Counted from the stretch's first letter, positions 16,956-26,914 are shown. The stretch: DNA of 64,000 nt from Mycobacterium sp. (GCF_004298145.1 NZ_SCRH01000038.1:124001-188000), one strand, 5' to 3'. Notes: generated by a model from the sequence alone, not told the origin. Numbers and translations are program-made.

Positions 16956-17180
16956 CTAGCGGCGCGTGCGGCGATGTGTGTCGGTCGACCAGAGATGACC
17001 GCAACCGGAGCACTGCAGGTGAACCAACGTCCCCTTGTTGCTCAGCAGATACTGCCAATGCGTGCTGCAGTTTCGGCTGCTTCGGCAATCACCACATTTG
17101 GTGCCCTGATCGCAGGACGGGCAGGGCAACCATGCGCGGCGGCCGCGGTCGGCGGTCGGATCAATCGGTAACACGAGCAC
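16956..17180 (-). CDS. Small zinc-ribbon-like protein
   Basis: The product is 74 residues with Cys pairs L-P-C-P-S-C-D, K-C-G-D-C, N-C-S and Q-C-S-G-C-G, enough for one or two zinc ribbons. The start is a GTG at 17178-17180, 20 bases inside the end of the previous gene, so translation is coupled. The function is not known to me; ribbons of this size often bind nucleic acid or serve as small regulators. Some other product cannot be excluded, but the Cys spacing and coupling argue that it is real. Confidence 0.6.
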   Translation of the reverse strand: MLVLPIDPTADRGRRAWLPCPSCDQGTKCGDCRSSRNCSTHWQYLLSNKGTLVHLQCSGCGHLWSTDTHRRTRR

Positions 17181-17391
17181 TCGTCCGTTCGGGCAGAACG
17201 CCGGCGCGGACCAACTCGTCGTAGACCCGCTGCTGCTCGTCATCGAGATTCGAGTACAGCATGTCGTAGGCCTTCTGCTCCTCGCCCAGCACGGCGACGG
17301 GGTCCCAGTCGTCACCTATCGCTTCGAGCACAGCGCTGCGTCGACGCGCCTCGTCGAGGGTCACGTCATAGGCAAAGTCGAGGTCGGCCAT
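17161..17391 (-). CDS. Small acidic conserved protein, unknown function
   Basis: The product is 76 residues, acidic and helical: Y-D-V-T-L-D-E-A-R-R-R-S, then G-D-D-W-D-P-V-A-V-L, then Y-S-N-L-D-D-E-Q-Q-R-V-Y-D-E-L. I recall similar small proteins in other mycobacteria (possibly the DUF6400 group) but no function. I started at M-A-D-L-D-F (17391); an ATG five codons upstream is also possible. It overlaps and precedes the zinc-ribbon gene. Confidence 0.65.
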   Translation of the reverse strand: MADLDFAYDVTLDEARRRSAVLEAIGDDWDPVAVLGEEQKAYDMLYSNLDDEQQRVYDELVRAGVLPERTSARVTD

Positions 17392-17860
17392 CGCGCTCCC
17401 AACCATTAGATACGCAAACGAACAGTCAGCTTGACCCGATTGCGTTGATCAGGCTATGACCTATGTCACTACCGTCGGTTGACGTTCATCACACTTGGCG
17501 CCGGCACACGCAGTACTGACAATCCAACGACTGCGGGGTGACAGGCAAGACGACGACGCGGGTCGCCGGGCTGCCACATGCCTGAACCGGCCCGCGGACC
17601 CTCCCTTCCCTCCCCCCGCCCTATCGCCGACAATACGTCACTGTGATGAATATCGTTGCAGTGCACGGTCATTAATGATATGTCGACGGGTCGATGATTG
17701 TCCGCTAGCCCAATGCAATGGCGCAGTGCAGTCCGAGTTCAACGCGCCAAGGGACTCCGCCACGGCCGGAAGGCGACCAACAATGGCGGCCACTCCGAGG
17801 TCGATCCGATCCCCTTGGCCAGGATCCTCCGTTGGCACCGCGGCGGAAGCGGTTGCGGTT
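17392..17860. other. Non-coding stretch with the third copy of the dispersed repeat
   Basis: About 470 bases separating the small acidic gene from the thioesterase gene. It contains repeat copy C with its C-rich left flank (about 17595-17655). Frames here have no ribosome site and no recognisable domain. The thioesterase gene ends at 17861 on the minus strand, so this is its downstream region. Confidence 0.4.
17634..17646. repeat. Dispersed palindromic repeat, copy C
   Basis: CGTCAC-T-GTGATG followed by AAT and preceded by CGCCGACAATA; one base of the palindrome differs from copies A and B. A C/T-rich block lies to the left as in copy B. Confidence 0.55.
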
Positions 17861-18718
17861 TCAGGGTGTACGCGGCGGGAAGTACATCTCTTGTTTGACC
17901 GTGCACACCAGTTCGCCGTTGCGGTTGAACATCGTCCCACTCGCCAACGCCAGCGAACCGGCGCTACTCGGGGATGAACAGTCGTAGAGAAGCCAATCCG
18001 ACAACGCCGCCGGAGCGTGGAACCACACCGAATGGTCACGCTGAGCTGACTCCCCGACGCCACCGCGTGCCGCATATGCCGGTTCGGTCAACGTCACCGC
18101 CGACAGGTAAGCCACCAGGCTGGCGGTCAGCGCCGGATCATCGGGAACCTCCCCATCGGGTCGCCACCACATCAGCGCCCGCGCGGGTGGAGCGCCCTCG
18201 GTGTCGATGATCCGGCGCTCGAACCAGCGCAGGCTCGACCACCGCCCTTGGGTGCTGGCGTCGGACTCCGCCAGGTGCGGCGCAACCCACGGCAGCGATT
18301 CTGGACTGGAAGCCTCCGGCATGGGTGGTTGGTAGACGACCTGAGCGGGTGCGGAATCGGCGACTTTGAACGAAGACATCGCTTCCATCAGAATCTTGCC
18401 GTCTTGGCGGGCAGTGACTCGTCGTGCCGAAAACGTCCGGCCTTCTTGGAGATCGATAACCTCGAAGTCAACCGGCCGACGCGAATCGCCCGGCCGCAGG
18501 AAATAGGTGTGGACGCTGTGCGGTGCGCGACCGGGCGCGGTGTGGCTTGCCGCCAACAAAGCCTGAGCCGAAATATGTCCGCCGAGAATGTGGTTGGCGG
18601 GCGCGGGCAGCTGCTGCCCGACGAAGACCCACTGGTCGACCCTCTCGAGCTCCAAGGTGGCGAGTACGTCGCCCAGCGAAGATGACATCAAGACGCATCT
18701 TGCCGGATCATTGCTCAC
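17861..18718 (-). CDS. tesB: Acyl-CoA thioesterase II
   Basis: The product is 285 residues, a double hot-dog TesB. Features include [12 protein letters not shown] near residue 50, the [10 protein letters not shown] block and the second hot-dog with H-S-V-W-F-H-A. It hydrolyses acyl-CoA to free acid and CoA in the cytoplasm. The GTG start at 18716-18718 overlaps the stop of the GTPase gene as GTGA, so translation is coupled; an internal ATG at 18688 would match the usual TesB length better. The coupling to a metal-chaperone GTPase is unexplained. Confidence 0.85.
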   Translation of the reverse strand: MSNDPARCVLMSSSLGDVLATLELERVDQWVFVGQQLPAPANHILGGHISAQALLAASHTAPGRAPHSVHTYFLRPGDSRRPVDFEVIDLQEGRTFSARRVTARQDGKILMEAMSSFKVADSAPAQVVYQPPMPEASSPESLPWVAPHLAESDASTQGRWSSLRWFERRIIDTEGAPPARALMWWRPDGEVPDDPALTASLVAYLSAVTLTEPAYAARGGVGESAQRDHSVWFHAPAALSDWLLYDCSSPSSAGSLALASGTMFNRNGELVCTVKQEMYFPPRTP

Positions 18719-19746
18719 GCGCTGAGTCGCCGGTACCGCTGAAGCCGCCGCAATGCCTGCGCCGACGCCGGCCCCGACGTGGGCAGCAGCGCGTTGTCGA
18801 GTCGCGCGCGTACGGCCGGGACGTCGAGATGCATCCCGATCGCCACCAGACAGTTGGCGTCGGCCCCCGGCGGCGCCTTCCCGATGTGGATTGCGCTACC
18901 CACCAGGTTGACGACGTAGTCCTGGACATTCGCGCGCTGCCGCACCGCAACGATGCCTTTCAGCCTGAACACCTGCTGTGGCGGCTGTTCGAGGAGGTCG
19001 AACAGGGTATCGGGGTCGACGCAACCAGCACTCCTGACGGTGACGGCATCGGCATGGACGTGGTCATGGTTGCGCTCGGACACCAAATCCAGAAAGGAGA
19101 GCTGCCCATCCTGCCCGGACGTGGCAGACGCGTCGAAGAGCAGCTCTGGGTCTATCCGGCCACCCGTTGTGCCCACGACATGTACGCGCGGGTTACGTTG
19201 CGCCGCCCGCTGTGTGACACGTTGCACCACAGCCGGCCGCTCCTTCTCGGACACCTGGTCGAGCTTGTTGACAACAATGAGCGACGCCGCGCCATAGCGC
19301 GCCGGCGGTAGTGTGCCTCGGTCGACGGTGTCGAAGTGGTTCACGGCATCGACGACATCGACAAGCCCACCCACCCGCACGCCGCGTATCTCACTAAAAC
19401 CAATGATCCGCGTGATCGCCACAGGGTCGGCCAGGCCACTGGCCTCCACGACGATGGCGTCGAGGCGTCGGGCCGGGTCGGCGAGCTTGATGAGCGCATC
19501 ATCGAGCCCACCGCCGTCGGGCAGGCAGCAGATGCATCCTCCGGCGATCGAGGCCGGCTCGTCGACCTGGCCGGCCACCAGACCGGCGTCGATGTTGATG
19601 TCTCCGAAATCATTGACCACCACACCGATTCGTGTGCCAGGTTGCCGTAACAGGTGGTTGAGCAGCGTCGTCTTGCCGGCGCCCAGATGGCCGGTGAGCG
19701 CGATGACGGGTATCGCAGCCAAAGCCTTACCCCTCCATGTCGACAT
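18715..19746 (-). CDS. CobW/COG0523-family GTPase (metallochaperone-like)
   Basis: The product is 343 residues. It has the Walker A motif G-H-L-G-A-G-K-T (19-26), the metal-binding G-G-C-I-C-C (C71, C73, C74), the Walker B-like E-A-S-G-L-A-D-P and the base-recognition N-K-L-D. The C-terminal CobW_C domain is present. Such proteins deliver Zn or Co using GTP. There is no long His-rich loop; the H-D-H-V-H-A stretch near residue 235 is a short one. I started at 19746, not 19842. It heads a two-gene unit with tesB. No Zur-type box was identified. Confidence 0.85.
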   Translation of the reverse strand: MSTWRGKALAAIPVIALTGHLGAGKTTLLNHLLRQPGTRIGVVVNDFGDINIDAGLVAGQVDEPASIAGGCICCLPDGGGLDDALIKLADPARRLDAIVVEASGLADPVAITRIIGFSEIRGVRVGGLVDVVDAVNHFDTVDRGTLPPARYGAASLIVVNKLDQVSEKERPAVVQRVTQRAAQRNPRVHVVGTTGGRIDPELLFDASATSGQDGQLSFLDLVSERNHDHVHADAVTVRSAGCVDPDTLFDLLEQPPQQVFRLKGIVAVRQRANVQDYVVNLVGSAIHIGKAPPGADANCLVAIGMHLDVPAVRARLDNALLPTSGPASAQALRRLQRYRRLSA

Positions 19747-20138
19747 CTGAACATCCGATGTTAACCCGCGCAACACTGATGGTCTGGCCCCGGCCTTCGG
19801 TCCGCATGGCCCCTTGTGCACCCACGGCCAACCATCGTCCACATTGCTCGTGGTAACGGATTATATTGTGGCACAGCGGATTATTGATTGATATTCGTCC
19901 GGCGTTGCGTCCGACTCGTTCGAGGTCGTTCAGCGGACATGGTCGAGTGCACGGCGAGGACCCGGACGTCCGCACTAACCGACGGCGGAGACGAGACGCG
20001 CTGAAACGGACTGTGCCGCTAGCACAATGCACTGACGAACGCGCGTACCGCTCAACCTGTTCACATTCTGCGCATGGACACTACGTCTGTCCTGTATGGT
20101 CAGCATGTCTGCCGGCGCAAGGGAACAGAGGGCATTCG
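19747..20138. promoter_or_regulatory. Divergent intergenic region with CGGATTAT direct repeats
   Basis: The stretch separates the leftward GTPase gene from the rightward esterase gene. CGGATTAT occurs at 19857-19864 and 19877-19884, 20 bases apart (two helical turns), in the most AT-rich part. On the minus strand, ACATC and GATGT flank the sequence near 19742-19760 just ahead of the GTPase start. These look like regulator sites, but no nearby regulator is identified. Confidence 0.35.
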
Positions 20139-21065
20139 ATGGCAAACAGGCTCCCCGACAACGCCTTCACGTCGCCTCACGTCCTGGATCCCGATCTTCG
20201 CAAGGTGGCTCGATTCGTGCCTCGGGGCTACGCTTTGCACCGGGGTCTGAAGCTGCAGCGCGCCCTCATGAACCTGATGGGCAATGCCGGCCGCATCCGC
20301 ACCGTGCCGGTGGCCGCCGTCAACGAGCACGTCACCGTCCGTCTGCATCGTCCGGCCGGCCTTCCGGACCGCACACCCGCGCTGCTGTGGATCCACGGCG
20401 GCGGAACCATCATGGGCCACGCCGCCCAGGACGATAAGTATCTCCGCCAGCTGTCTCAGCGCACCGGTGTCGCGATTGCGGCGGTGGAACACCGGTTGGC
20501 ACCCGAACATCCCTACCCGATACCGGTCGAGGACTGTTATGCGGCCCTGCTCTGGCTGGCGCGCCGGCCATGGGTGGACCCGGATCGAGTCGCCATCGGC
20601 GGGGCCAGCGCCGGTGGGCATTTCGCGGCCGCGGTGACGCAGCGGGCGCACGACCGCGACGATGTCAAAATCGCCTTCCAAATGCTGGTGTATCCGATGC
20701 TCGACGATCGCACCGGCGCCCGGCGCGACGGCCCCCGGCGCATCATGTGGACCGAATCCGACAATCAATTGGCCTGGCAGTGGTACCTCAACGGGGCCGA
20801 TCCCGAGGAGGCGGCGCCGGCCCGCCGGAAGGATTTGTCGGGTTTGCCGCCCGCCTGGATCGGCGTCGGAACGTTGGACCTCTTTTATTCTGAGAGTCTG
20901 GAGTACGCACGACGATTGCGTGAGGCCGGCGTTGCGGTGCAGGAGGAGATCGTTCCGGGCGCGTTCCACGCTTTCGACCAGATCGCGGACAAGGCGCCGA
21001 TATCGGCGAAGTTCTTCGAAAGCCAATGCGACTATCTGCGCGGTGCACTCACCCCCAGCGGATGA
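20139..21065 (+). CDS. Alpha/beta-hydrolase esterase, HSL/Lip family
   Basis: The product is 308 residues. It has the oxyanion motif W-I-H-G-G-G-T (near residue 84), the nucleophile elbow G-A-S-A-G-G (Ser157), the acid in G-T-L-D-L-F and the catalytic His in A-F-H-A-F. This is the order of the hormone-sensitive-lipase family (mycobacterial Lip proteins). It is likely cytoplasmic or membrane-associated, hydrolysing short to medium acyl esters. The ATG at 20139 has GAGGG upstream; the long frame extension to 19866 is unsupported. Confidence 0.85.
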   Translation: MANRLPDNAFTSPHVLDPDLRKVARFVPRGYALHRGLKLQRALMNLMGNAGRIRTVPVAAVNEHVTVRLHRPAGLPDRTPALLWIHGGGTIMGHAAQDDKYLRQLSQRTGVAIAAVEHRLAPEHPYPIPVEDCYAALLWLARRPWVDPDRVAIGGASAGGHFAAAVTQRAHDRDDVKIAFQMLVYPMLDDRTGARRDGPRRIMWTESDNQLAWQWYLNGADPEEAAPARRKDLSGLPPAWIGVGTLDLFYSESLEYARRLREAGVAVQEEIVPGAFHAFDQIADKAPISAKFFESQCDYLRGALTPSG

Positions 21066-21230
21066 CCGCCCGCACCCAGCGCTTTGACCGCGGTATCTGA
21101 TCGAATAATGCTGCGCAACAACGGTTATGGTGCGATATGTCTAAAGCCCGGCATGGGACCCCACCGCCCTGTGCGGGCCCGGCCGTCATCGGTTCCCCAC
21201 CGCTCATCCGGCACCTTATGACTGCAAACT

Positions 21231-21245
21231 GTGCACAACGTGCAA
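21231..21245. promoter_or_regulatory. Operator-like site ahead of tetR
   Basis: GTGCA-CAACG-TGCAA, a 5-5-5 inverted repeat with one mismatch, ends five bases before the ATG of tetR. The same layout recurs at 21887-21901 ahead of mmpS. Confidence 0.5.
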
Positions 21246-21249
21246 CTAT

Positions 21250-21864
21250 ATGGGTATGTCCAATCCCGTGGGGCTACGCGAGCGCCGTCGACGCCAGACG
21301 AGCGCCGACATCCGCGATGCCGCCGTGCGCCTCACGCTGGAACGGGGATTCGACAAGGTCACAGTCGACGAGATCTGCGCCGAAGCCGGAGTCTCGACGC
21401 GCACGTTCTTCAACTACTTCCCCAACAAAGAGTCCGCGCTCGCCTACGGCCCCTCAGACATACCCGCCGAGCTGGCAGAGGATTTCGTCGCCGCCGGGCC
21501 CGCCCCCTACTCGGCCGTCCTGGCAGAGCTGATCACCCTGGCGGCGCACCACCTGCGCGACGTGCCCCCCCGGCGCGAACACGCGGCCCACATGCTGGAA
21601 CTCGCCAAAACATCCCCCGCAGTCTTGGCGGCGTTCCTCGCCGATCTGGAGCGATTCCAGAATCAGTTGACCGACATCATCGTCCGCCGCCAGGCGATGC
21701 AGCCCGGTGACGAGATGGCCGCGCTGATCTCGGCGCTGGCGCTGACGGCGGTGCGGTCCGGCCTCGAACGGTGGGCAAGCGGCGAGGCGAGTGAAACCGC
21801 CGACACGCCGATGCCCTATGTTGAGCGTGCCGCGGCGCTGGTGAACAGCATCTTCACGAAGTGA
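21250..21864 (+). CDS. TetR-family regulator of the adjacent mmpS-mmpL pair
   Basis: The product is 204 residues with a clear TetR helix-turn-helix (I-R-D-A-A-V-R-L-T-L-E-R-G-F, then G-V-S-T-R-T-F-F-N-Y-F-P-N-K-E). The likely start is the ATG at 21250; a second ATG lies two codons on. It is about 300 bases upstream of mmpS-mmpL on the same strand, and matching inverted repeats lie ahead of both transcripts. This is similar to TetR-controlled MmpS/MmpL pumps in other mycobacteria. Ligand unknown. Confidence 0.85.
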   Translation: MGMSNPVGLRERRRRQTSADIRDAAVRLTLERGFDKVTVDEICAEAGVSTRTFFNYFPNKESALAYGPSDIPAELAEDFVAAGPAPYSAVLAELITLAAHHLRDVPPRREHAAHMLELAKTSPAVLAAFLADLERFQNQLTDIIVRRQAMQPGDEMAALISALALTAVRSGLERWASGEASETADTPMPYVERAAALVNSIFTK

Positions 21865-21886
21865 GCTGAAACACCACCAGCAAATG

Positions 21887-21901
21887 TTGCATACACTGCA
21901 A
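21887..21901. promoter_or_regulatory. Operator-like site ahead of mmpS
   Basis: TTGCA-TACAC-TGCAA is a perfect 5-5-5 inverted repeat located after tetR and before mmpS. It matches the site at 21231-21245 in arm sequence and spacing, so the same TetR protein probably binds both. The remaining bases up to 22166 hold no recognisable gene and would be a long leader or promoter region for mmpS. Confidence 0.55.
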
Positions 21902-22166
21902 GATATGCACATCATGTACTATGCGCTGGTGGCGGCACCCGGGGAGGCTTGAGCGACAAGGTGAGCCGGGCGTCGACGCCGGGGACGTCAGCCGGTGGAG
22001 ATGGCCAAGTTTCGCCGCGTTTGACGGTCGAGCGCACACGAACCATGGCAATCGACGTAATTCGTTGTTGATCGGTGCGACTTGTGGACCCTCACCTGTC
22101 CACGACCTCCAGTCGCGCAAACGCTCATCCGCGTCACGACCGCGTGATGGGGAAGGGATCACCTAG

Positions 22167-22601
22167 GTGCAGATATCGAAACTTGTGCGCAACGCCTGGC
22201 TGCCGCTGTTGATCGCGGCGGTTGTGCTGGTCGGCGGATTTGCTGTGGTTCGGGTCAAGTCGTTCTTCGGCACCGGTGACTCCGGCGTCATGACGAGTCC
22301 GCGACTCGATGATTCCAAGCCGTTCAAGCCCAAGGTCGTCAAATACGAAGTCTTCGGCTCGGCCAGTCACGCCAACGTGAACTACATGGATCTGTCCGCC
22401 GACCCGAAGCGGGTCGACGGCGCACCGCTGCCGTGGACGTTGGTGCTCAGCACCACCGCGCCTTCGGTCTTCCCGAACCTCTCGGCACAAAGCGACGGCA
22501 ATTCCCTCGGTTGCCGCATCACCATCGATGACGAAGTCAAGGACGAAAACATCACCCACGGCGTACACGCCCTGACCTTCTGCATGGTGAAATCCGCATG
22601 A
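22167..22601 (+). CDS. MmpS-family membrane accessory protein
   Basis: The product is 144 residues with a single N-terminal membrane span (about residues 10-30) and an extracytoplasmic beta-sandwich domain. Conserved MmpS features include [16 protein letters not shown] and the paired Cys in L-G-C-R-I and T-F-C-M-V. It assists the partner MmpL transporter. The GTG start follows GAAGGG; its end overlaps mmpL as ATGA. It belongs to the MmpS4/MmpS5-like group, but which one is not clear. Confidence 0.9.
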   Translation: MQISKLVRNAWLPLLIAAVVLVGGFAVVRVKSFFGTGDSGVMTSPRLDDSKPFKPKVVKYEVFGSASHANVNYMDLSADPKRVDGAPLPWTLVLSTTAPSVFPNLSAQSDGNSLGCRITIDDEVKDENITHGVHALTFCMVKSA

Positions 22602-25498
22602 GCACGACGTTCAGCGACACCCGTACCGACACCATCCCCGTCGTCAACGAACCCGCGCGGGACAAGATCCCCCGGTTCATCAGAACGTTCGCCGTACCGC
22701 TCATCCTGGGCTGGATCGCGCTCATCGGGGTGCTCAACGTCGCCGTCCCCCAGCTGGACGAGGTCGGCAAGATGCGCTCGGTGTCGATGGCGCCCGACGA
22801 TGCGCAATCCGTGGTCGCGACCAAGCGCATGGGCGCGGTGTTCAACGAGTACAAGTCCAACAGCTCGGTGATGATCGTGCTCGAGGGCCAGAATCCCCTG
22901 GGCGCCGACGCCCACGCCTACTACGACGAGATCGTCAAAAAGCTCAACGCCGACACCAAACACGTTGAGCACGTTCAAGACATGTGGAGCGACCCGCTCA
23001 CCGGGGCGGGTGCGCAGAGCAACGACGGCAAAGCCACCTATGTCCAGGTCTACCTCGCCGGCAACCAGGGCGAAGCGCTGGCCAATGAATCCGTCGAGGC
23101 CGTGCAGAGCATCGTCAAGAGCATGCCTCCGCCCAAGGGGGTGAAGGCCTACGTCACCGGGCCCGCAGCGTTGGCCGCGGATCAGCACATGGCCGGCGAC
23201 CGCAGCCTGCAGCTCATCACAGCGGCCACGTTCACCGTGATCATCGCGATGCTGCTGTTGGTCTATCGGTCCGTCGTCACTGTGTTGCTCACCCTGGTGA
23301 TGGTGGTGCTCGAGTTGTCGGCCGCGCGGGGAATGGTCGCGTTCCTGGGCTACTTCAACCTCATCGGGCTCTCGACATTCGCCACGAACTTGTTGGTCAC
23401 GTTGGGGATCGCGGCCGCCACTGACTACGCGATCTTTTTGATAGGCCGATATCAGGAAGCCCGGGCTATCGGTGAGTCCCGAGAAGACGCGTACTACACC
23501 ATGTACACGGGCACCGCACACGTGGTGCTCGGGTCTGGCATGACCATCGCCGGTGCGACATTCTGCCTGCACTTCACCAACCTGCCCTACTTCCAGACGC
23601 TGGGTATCCCCTTGGCGATCGGCATGGTGGTGGTCGTGGCGGCGGCGTTGACGCTGGGTCCCGCGGTCATCTCGGTGGCAACGCGCTTCCGCAAGACGCT
23701 CGAACCCAAACGGACGCAACGAATTCGCGGGTGGCGCAAGGTCGGCGCCCTCGTCGTCCGGTGGCCCGGCCCGATCCTGGTCGTCACCATCGGGGTGGCC
23801 CTGGTGGGCTTGTTGACCCTGCCCGGATACCGCACCAACTACAACGACCGCAACTACCTACCCACGGACCTGCCCGCCAACGAGGGTTACGCCGCCGCGG
23901 ATCGGCACTTCTCGCAGGCGCGGATGAACCCCGAGGTGCTGATGATCGAAAGCGACCATGATCTGCGTAACTCGGCGGACTTCTTGGTGATCGACAAAAT
24001 CGCCAAGACGATCTTCCGGGTTCCGGGCATCGGCCGTGTGCAGGCTATCACCCGACCGCAGGGCACGCCGATCGAGCACACGTCGATCCCGTTCCAGATC
24101 AGCATGCAGGGCGTCAGCCAGCAGATGAATCAGAAGTACCAAGAAGATCAGATGGCCGACATGCTCAAGCAGGCCGACATGATGCAGACGACCATCGACA
24201 GCATGGAAAAGATGTCCAGCATCACCGTGCAGATGTCCAACGACATGCACATCATGGTCAAGAAGATGCATGACATGACCATCGACATCAACGAATTACG
24301 CGACCACATGGCCGATTTCGAGGATTTCTTCCGGCCGTTCCGCAGCTACTTCTACTGGGAGAAGCACTGCTACGACATCCCGGTGTGCTGGTCTATTCGG
24401 TCGATCTGGGACGGCCTCGACGGCATCGACACGATGACCGATGACATCGAGAGCCTGCTGCCCATCATGGATCATCTCGACACCCTGATGCCCCAGATGG
24501 TGGCGCTGATGCCATCCATGATCGAAAACATGAAGGCCATGAAAACGACGATGCTGACCATGTATTCGACCCAGAAGGGTCTGCAGGATCAGCAGAAAGA
24601 GGCGCAGAAGAACTCCAGCGCCATGGGTAAGGCGTTCGACGCCTCCAAGAACGACGACTCGTTCTACCTGCCGCCGGAGACCTTCAACAACAAAGAGTTC
24701 AAGAAGGGCATGAAGAACTTCATCTCCCCCGACGGGCACGCCGTGCGCTTCATCATCAGCCATGACGGCGATCCGATGTCGCAGGAAGGCATTTCGCACA
24801 TCGGTGCCATCAAGAAGGCCGCCTACGAGGCACTCAAGGGCACGCCGTTGGAGGGCTCGAAGATCTATCTCGCGGGCACCGCGTCGATCTACAAAGACCT
24901 CGGCGACGGTAACACCTACGACCTGCTGATCGCCGGAATCGCTTCGCTGTGCCTGATTTTCATCATCATGCTGCTCATCACGCGGGGTGTGGTGGCCTCA
25001 GCGGTCATCGTCGGAACGGTCTTGCTCTCGCTGGGCGCATCCTTCGGGCTTTCGGTGCTGATCTGGCAGCACCTCATCGGCATCGAGCTGCACTGGATGG
25101 TGCTGGCGATGTCGGTCATCATTCTGCTGGCCGTCGGCGCCGACTACAACCTGCTCCTGGTGGCGAGGTTCAAGGAGGAGATTCACGCCGGCTTGAACAC
25201 CGGCATCATCCGGTCGATGGGCGGCACCGGCTCGGTCGTGACTTCAGCGGGGCTGGTGTTCGCGTTCACGATGATGACGATGGCGGTCAGCGAGTTGACG
25301 GTCATCGGCCAGGTGGGCACCACCATCGGTCTGGGTCTGTTGTTCGACACCCTGATCGTGCGGTCGCTGATGACGCCCTCGATTGCCGCGTTGCTCGGCA
25401 AGTGGTTCTGGTGGCCGCAGCGGGTCCGGCAACGCCCGGTTCCGTCGCCGTGGCCCCAACCGACTAAAGAAGCCGAATCCGTAACCGCCGCTGGGTAA
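22598..25498 (+). CDS. MmpL-family RND transporter
   Basis: The product is 966 residues, the full length of MmpL4/MmpL5-type proteins. It has two repeats of membrane helices (about 180-360 and 760-940) with the proton-relay region D-Y-A-I-F-L and D-Y-N-L-L-L. Between them is a large external domain with a Met-rich helical hairpin (about 520-680) typical of this group. Members export glycolipids, siderophores or drugs across the inner membrane using proton force. Its operon with mmpS and control by TetR fit an inducible efflux or lipid-export role; the cargo cannot be told. Confidence 0.92.
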   Translation: MSTTFSDTRTDTIPVVNEPARDKIPRFIRTFAVPLILGWIALIGVLNVAVPQLDEVGKMRSVSMAPDDAQSVVATKRMGAVFNEYKSNSSVMIVLEGQNPLGADAHAYYDEIVKKLNADTKHVEHVQDMWSDPLTGAGAQSNDGKATYVQVYLAGNQGEALANESVEAVQSIVKSMPPPKGVKAYVTGPAALAADQHMAGDRSLQLITAATFTVIIAMLLLVYRSVVTVLLTLVMVVLELSAARGMVAFLGYFNLIGLSTFATNLLVTLGIAAATDYAIFLIGRYQEARAIGESREDAYYTMYTGTAHVVLGSGMTIAGATFCLHFTNLPYFQTLGIPLAIGMVVVVAAALTLGPAVISVATRFRKTLEPKRTQRIRGWRKVGALVVRWPGPILVVTIGVALVGLLTLPGYRTNYNDRNYLPTDLPANEGYAAADRHFSQARMNPEVLMIESDHDLRNSADFLVIDKIAKTIFRVPGIGRVQAITRPQGTPIEHTSIPFQISMQGVSQQMNQKYQEDQMADMLKQADMMQTTIDSMEKMSSITVQMSNDMHIMVKKMHDMTIDINELRDHMADFEDFFRPFRSYFYWEKHCYDIPVCWSIRSIWDGLDGIDTMTDDIESLLPIMDHLDTLMPQMVALMPSMIENMKAMKTTMLTMYSTQKGLQDQQKEAQKNSSAMGKAFDASKNDDSFYLPPETFNNKEFKKGMKNFISPDGHAVRFIISHDGDPMSQEGISHIGAIKKAAYEALKGTPLEGSKIYLAGTASIYKDLGDGNTYDLLIAGIASLCLIFIIMLLITRGVVASAVIVGTVLLSLGASFGLSVLIWQHLIGIELHWMVLAMSVIILLAVGADYNLLLVARFKEEIHAGLNTGIIRSMGGTGSVVTSAGLVFAFTMMTMAVSELTVIGQVGTTIGLGLLFDTLIVRSLMTPSIAALLGKWFWWPQRVRQRPVPSPWPQPTKEAESVTAAG

Positions 25499-25525
25499 CC
25501 CCGTCCGGCCGGCCCGACAATTTCG

Positions 25526-25586
25526 CGCGAGACTGTAACTGCCGACACGCCTCTCGAGTTGCACCGTCGGTAGTTACAGTCTCGCG
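25526..25586. terminator. Bidirectional terminator: 21-bp near-perfect inverted repeat
   Basis: Arms at 25526-25546 and 25566-25586 are reverse complements at 20 of 21 positions (CGCGAGACTGTAACT-G/A-CCGAC), with a 19-base loop. It sits exactly between the convergent mmpL and short-chain dehydrogenase genes. The stem lacks a long T-run, which is usual in mycobacterial terminators. It is much longer and more perfect than needed, so it may also be a mobile repeat. Confidence 0.65.
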
Positions 25587-25595
25587 GAAGAATAG

Positions 25596-26378
25596 CTAGG
25601 TAACCCAGTCCGGTTGCGCGTCGGTCTCGACGTTGGAGAAATCCTTGTGTCCCAGGCCGGCGGTGGTGCCGCCGTCGACGACGAACTCCGAGCCGGTCGA
25701 GTAGCTGGACTCGTCGCTGGCCAGATAAACCACGAGGTTAGAGACCTCCACGGGCTGGGCGGCGCGGCCCAGTGCACTCTGGAAGATGTCGTCGGGAACC
25801 CAGTCGGTCATCGGCGTCTTGATCAGCCCGGGGTGAATGGAGTTCACCCGGATTCCGCTCGGCCCCAGTTCCAGGGCGGCCGACTTCGTCAACCCCCGCA
25901 CCGCGAATTTCGTTGCGGTGTAGCCGTGGCATGCGATCGTGCCGGCCATCCCCTCGATCGAGGAGATGTTGATGATCGATCCCCGTCCCGCTTCCTTCAT
26001 GGGTTTGACCACCGCGCGGATGCCGAGGAAGACACCCGTCAGATTGATGTCGAGGATTCGCTGCCACTCCGAGAGCGCGTAGTCCTCCAGGGTGCCGATG
26101 TTGATGATGCCCGCGTTGTTGACCAGCACGTCGATGCGGCCGAACTCGCCCAGGGCGGCGCCCACCGCCGCATCCCAATCCTCGGGCTTGGTCACGTCGA
26201 GGTGCAGATAGCGGACGGCATCACCGACCTCCGCCGCCACCGCCGTGCCCTCGTCGTCGAGGACGTCACCGAACACCACCTTGGCTCCCTCGCCGACCAA
26301 CGACCGCACGTGTGATGCGCCCATCCCCCGGGCGCCACCGCTGATGAGGGCAACCTTTCCCGCCAACCGTTCAGCCAC
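25596..26378 (-). CDS. Short-chain dehydrogenase (3-alpha/20-beta-hydroxysteroid type)
   Basis: The product is 260 residues. It has the cofactor motif I-S-G-G-A-R-G-M-G (12-20), an acidic NAD-selecting F-G-D-V, N-N-A-G near residue 86, and the catalytic S-S-I...Y-T-A-T-K. The C-terminus matches the FabG3 / 20-beta-hydroxysteroid dehydrogenase group. I started at GTG 26376-26378 because AGGAG lies upstream; the frame extension to 26432 is unsupported. Stands alone, convergent with mmpL. Confidence 0.85.
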   Translation of the reverse strand: MAERLAGKVALISGGARGMGASHVRSLVGEGAKVVFGDVLDDEGTAVAAEVGDAVRYLHLDVTKPEDWDAAVGAALGEFGRIDVLVNNAGIINIGTLEDYALSEWQRILDINLTGVFLGIRAVVKPMKEAGRGSIINISSIEGMAGTIACHGYTATKFAVRGLTKSAALELGPSGIRVNSIHPGLIKTPMTDWVPDDIFQSALGRAAQPVEVSNLVVYLASDESSYSTGSEFVVDGGTTAGLGHKDFSNVETDAQPDWVT

Positions 26379-26538
26379 TACGCATCTCCTGTCGTGTCCG
26401 TGCACCGATCGGCGCTTAGGAGCACCATACATATGGCAGATGATGTATGACCAGGGCTCCGTGAAGAGCTCATGAGCGATAATTGCCGATCGTTTTGGCG
26501 GACCGCGTGTTCGGTGGCCATCCGCACATCGGCGAGGA

Positions 26539-26766
26539 TCAGCTGAGAACCCTCAAAGTCGGCCGGCGCGAATTGTCCTCGACACCCCATTCGTATGTCA
26601 GCCGGCTTGCAAGCTGTCCGACAACATTTCGCACCATTCCCCGTCGGACATGAGATGACGGATGACGGCTCATCGCCTCGCGCCGCTCGCGTTGACCCTT
26701 CTGAGCCGCCACCCAGACCGGGTGCGACTGTAGGACAATGACTTTGGCCGTAACTGCGGGTGCCAT
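26539..26766 (-). CDS. Small basic hypothetical protein, probable DosR target
   Basis: The product is 75 residues, starting M-A-P-A-V-T-A-K-V-I-V-L-Q-S-H-P-V-W-V-A-A-Q-K, then rich in Arg and Ser. GAGAGGAG stands 9 bases before the ATG at 26766, and a DosR-type box lies about 80 bases upstream, so a real small gene is likely. I recognise no domain. Overlapping frames on the same strand lack these signals. If real, it would be hypoxia-induced. Confidence 0.5.
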   Translation of the reverse strand: MAPAVTAKVIVLQSHPVWVAAQKGQRERREAMSRHPSSHVRRGMVRNVVGQLASRLTYEWGVEDNSRRPTLRVLS

Positions 26767-26844
26767 AGCTGGCTGCTCCTCTCGGCGGCATTTCCGTTGC
26801 TCAAACCCATCTTTACAACAAATATCGCGTAGCCACGTCCATCG

Positions 26845-26864
26845 ATAGGGGCCGAAGTCTCTAC
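26845..26864. promoter_or_regulatory. DosR-type box ahead of the small basic gene
   Basis: The minus strand reads GTAGAGACTTCGGCCCCTAT, close to the DosR consensus (GAGACT-TC-GGCCCC versus GGGACT-WW-AGTCCC). It is about 80 bases from the ATG at 26766. A second, weaker site (GGACGAACGGCC on the minus strand) lies near 26868-26884. Confidence 0.55.
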
Positions 26865-26914
26865 TGCGAAGGCCGTTCGTCCACTCCCCCAAGGGAACAG
26901 CGAGTGCTGCGCGG

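Noticed and set aside
22382..23719. A 445-codon minus-strand frame
   Set aside because: Shadow of mmpL; its composition (runs of His, Asp, Gly, Arg) is typical of antisense frames in GC-rich DNA.
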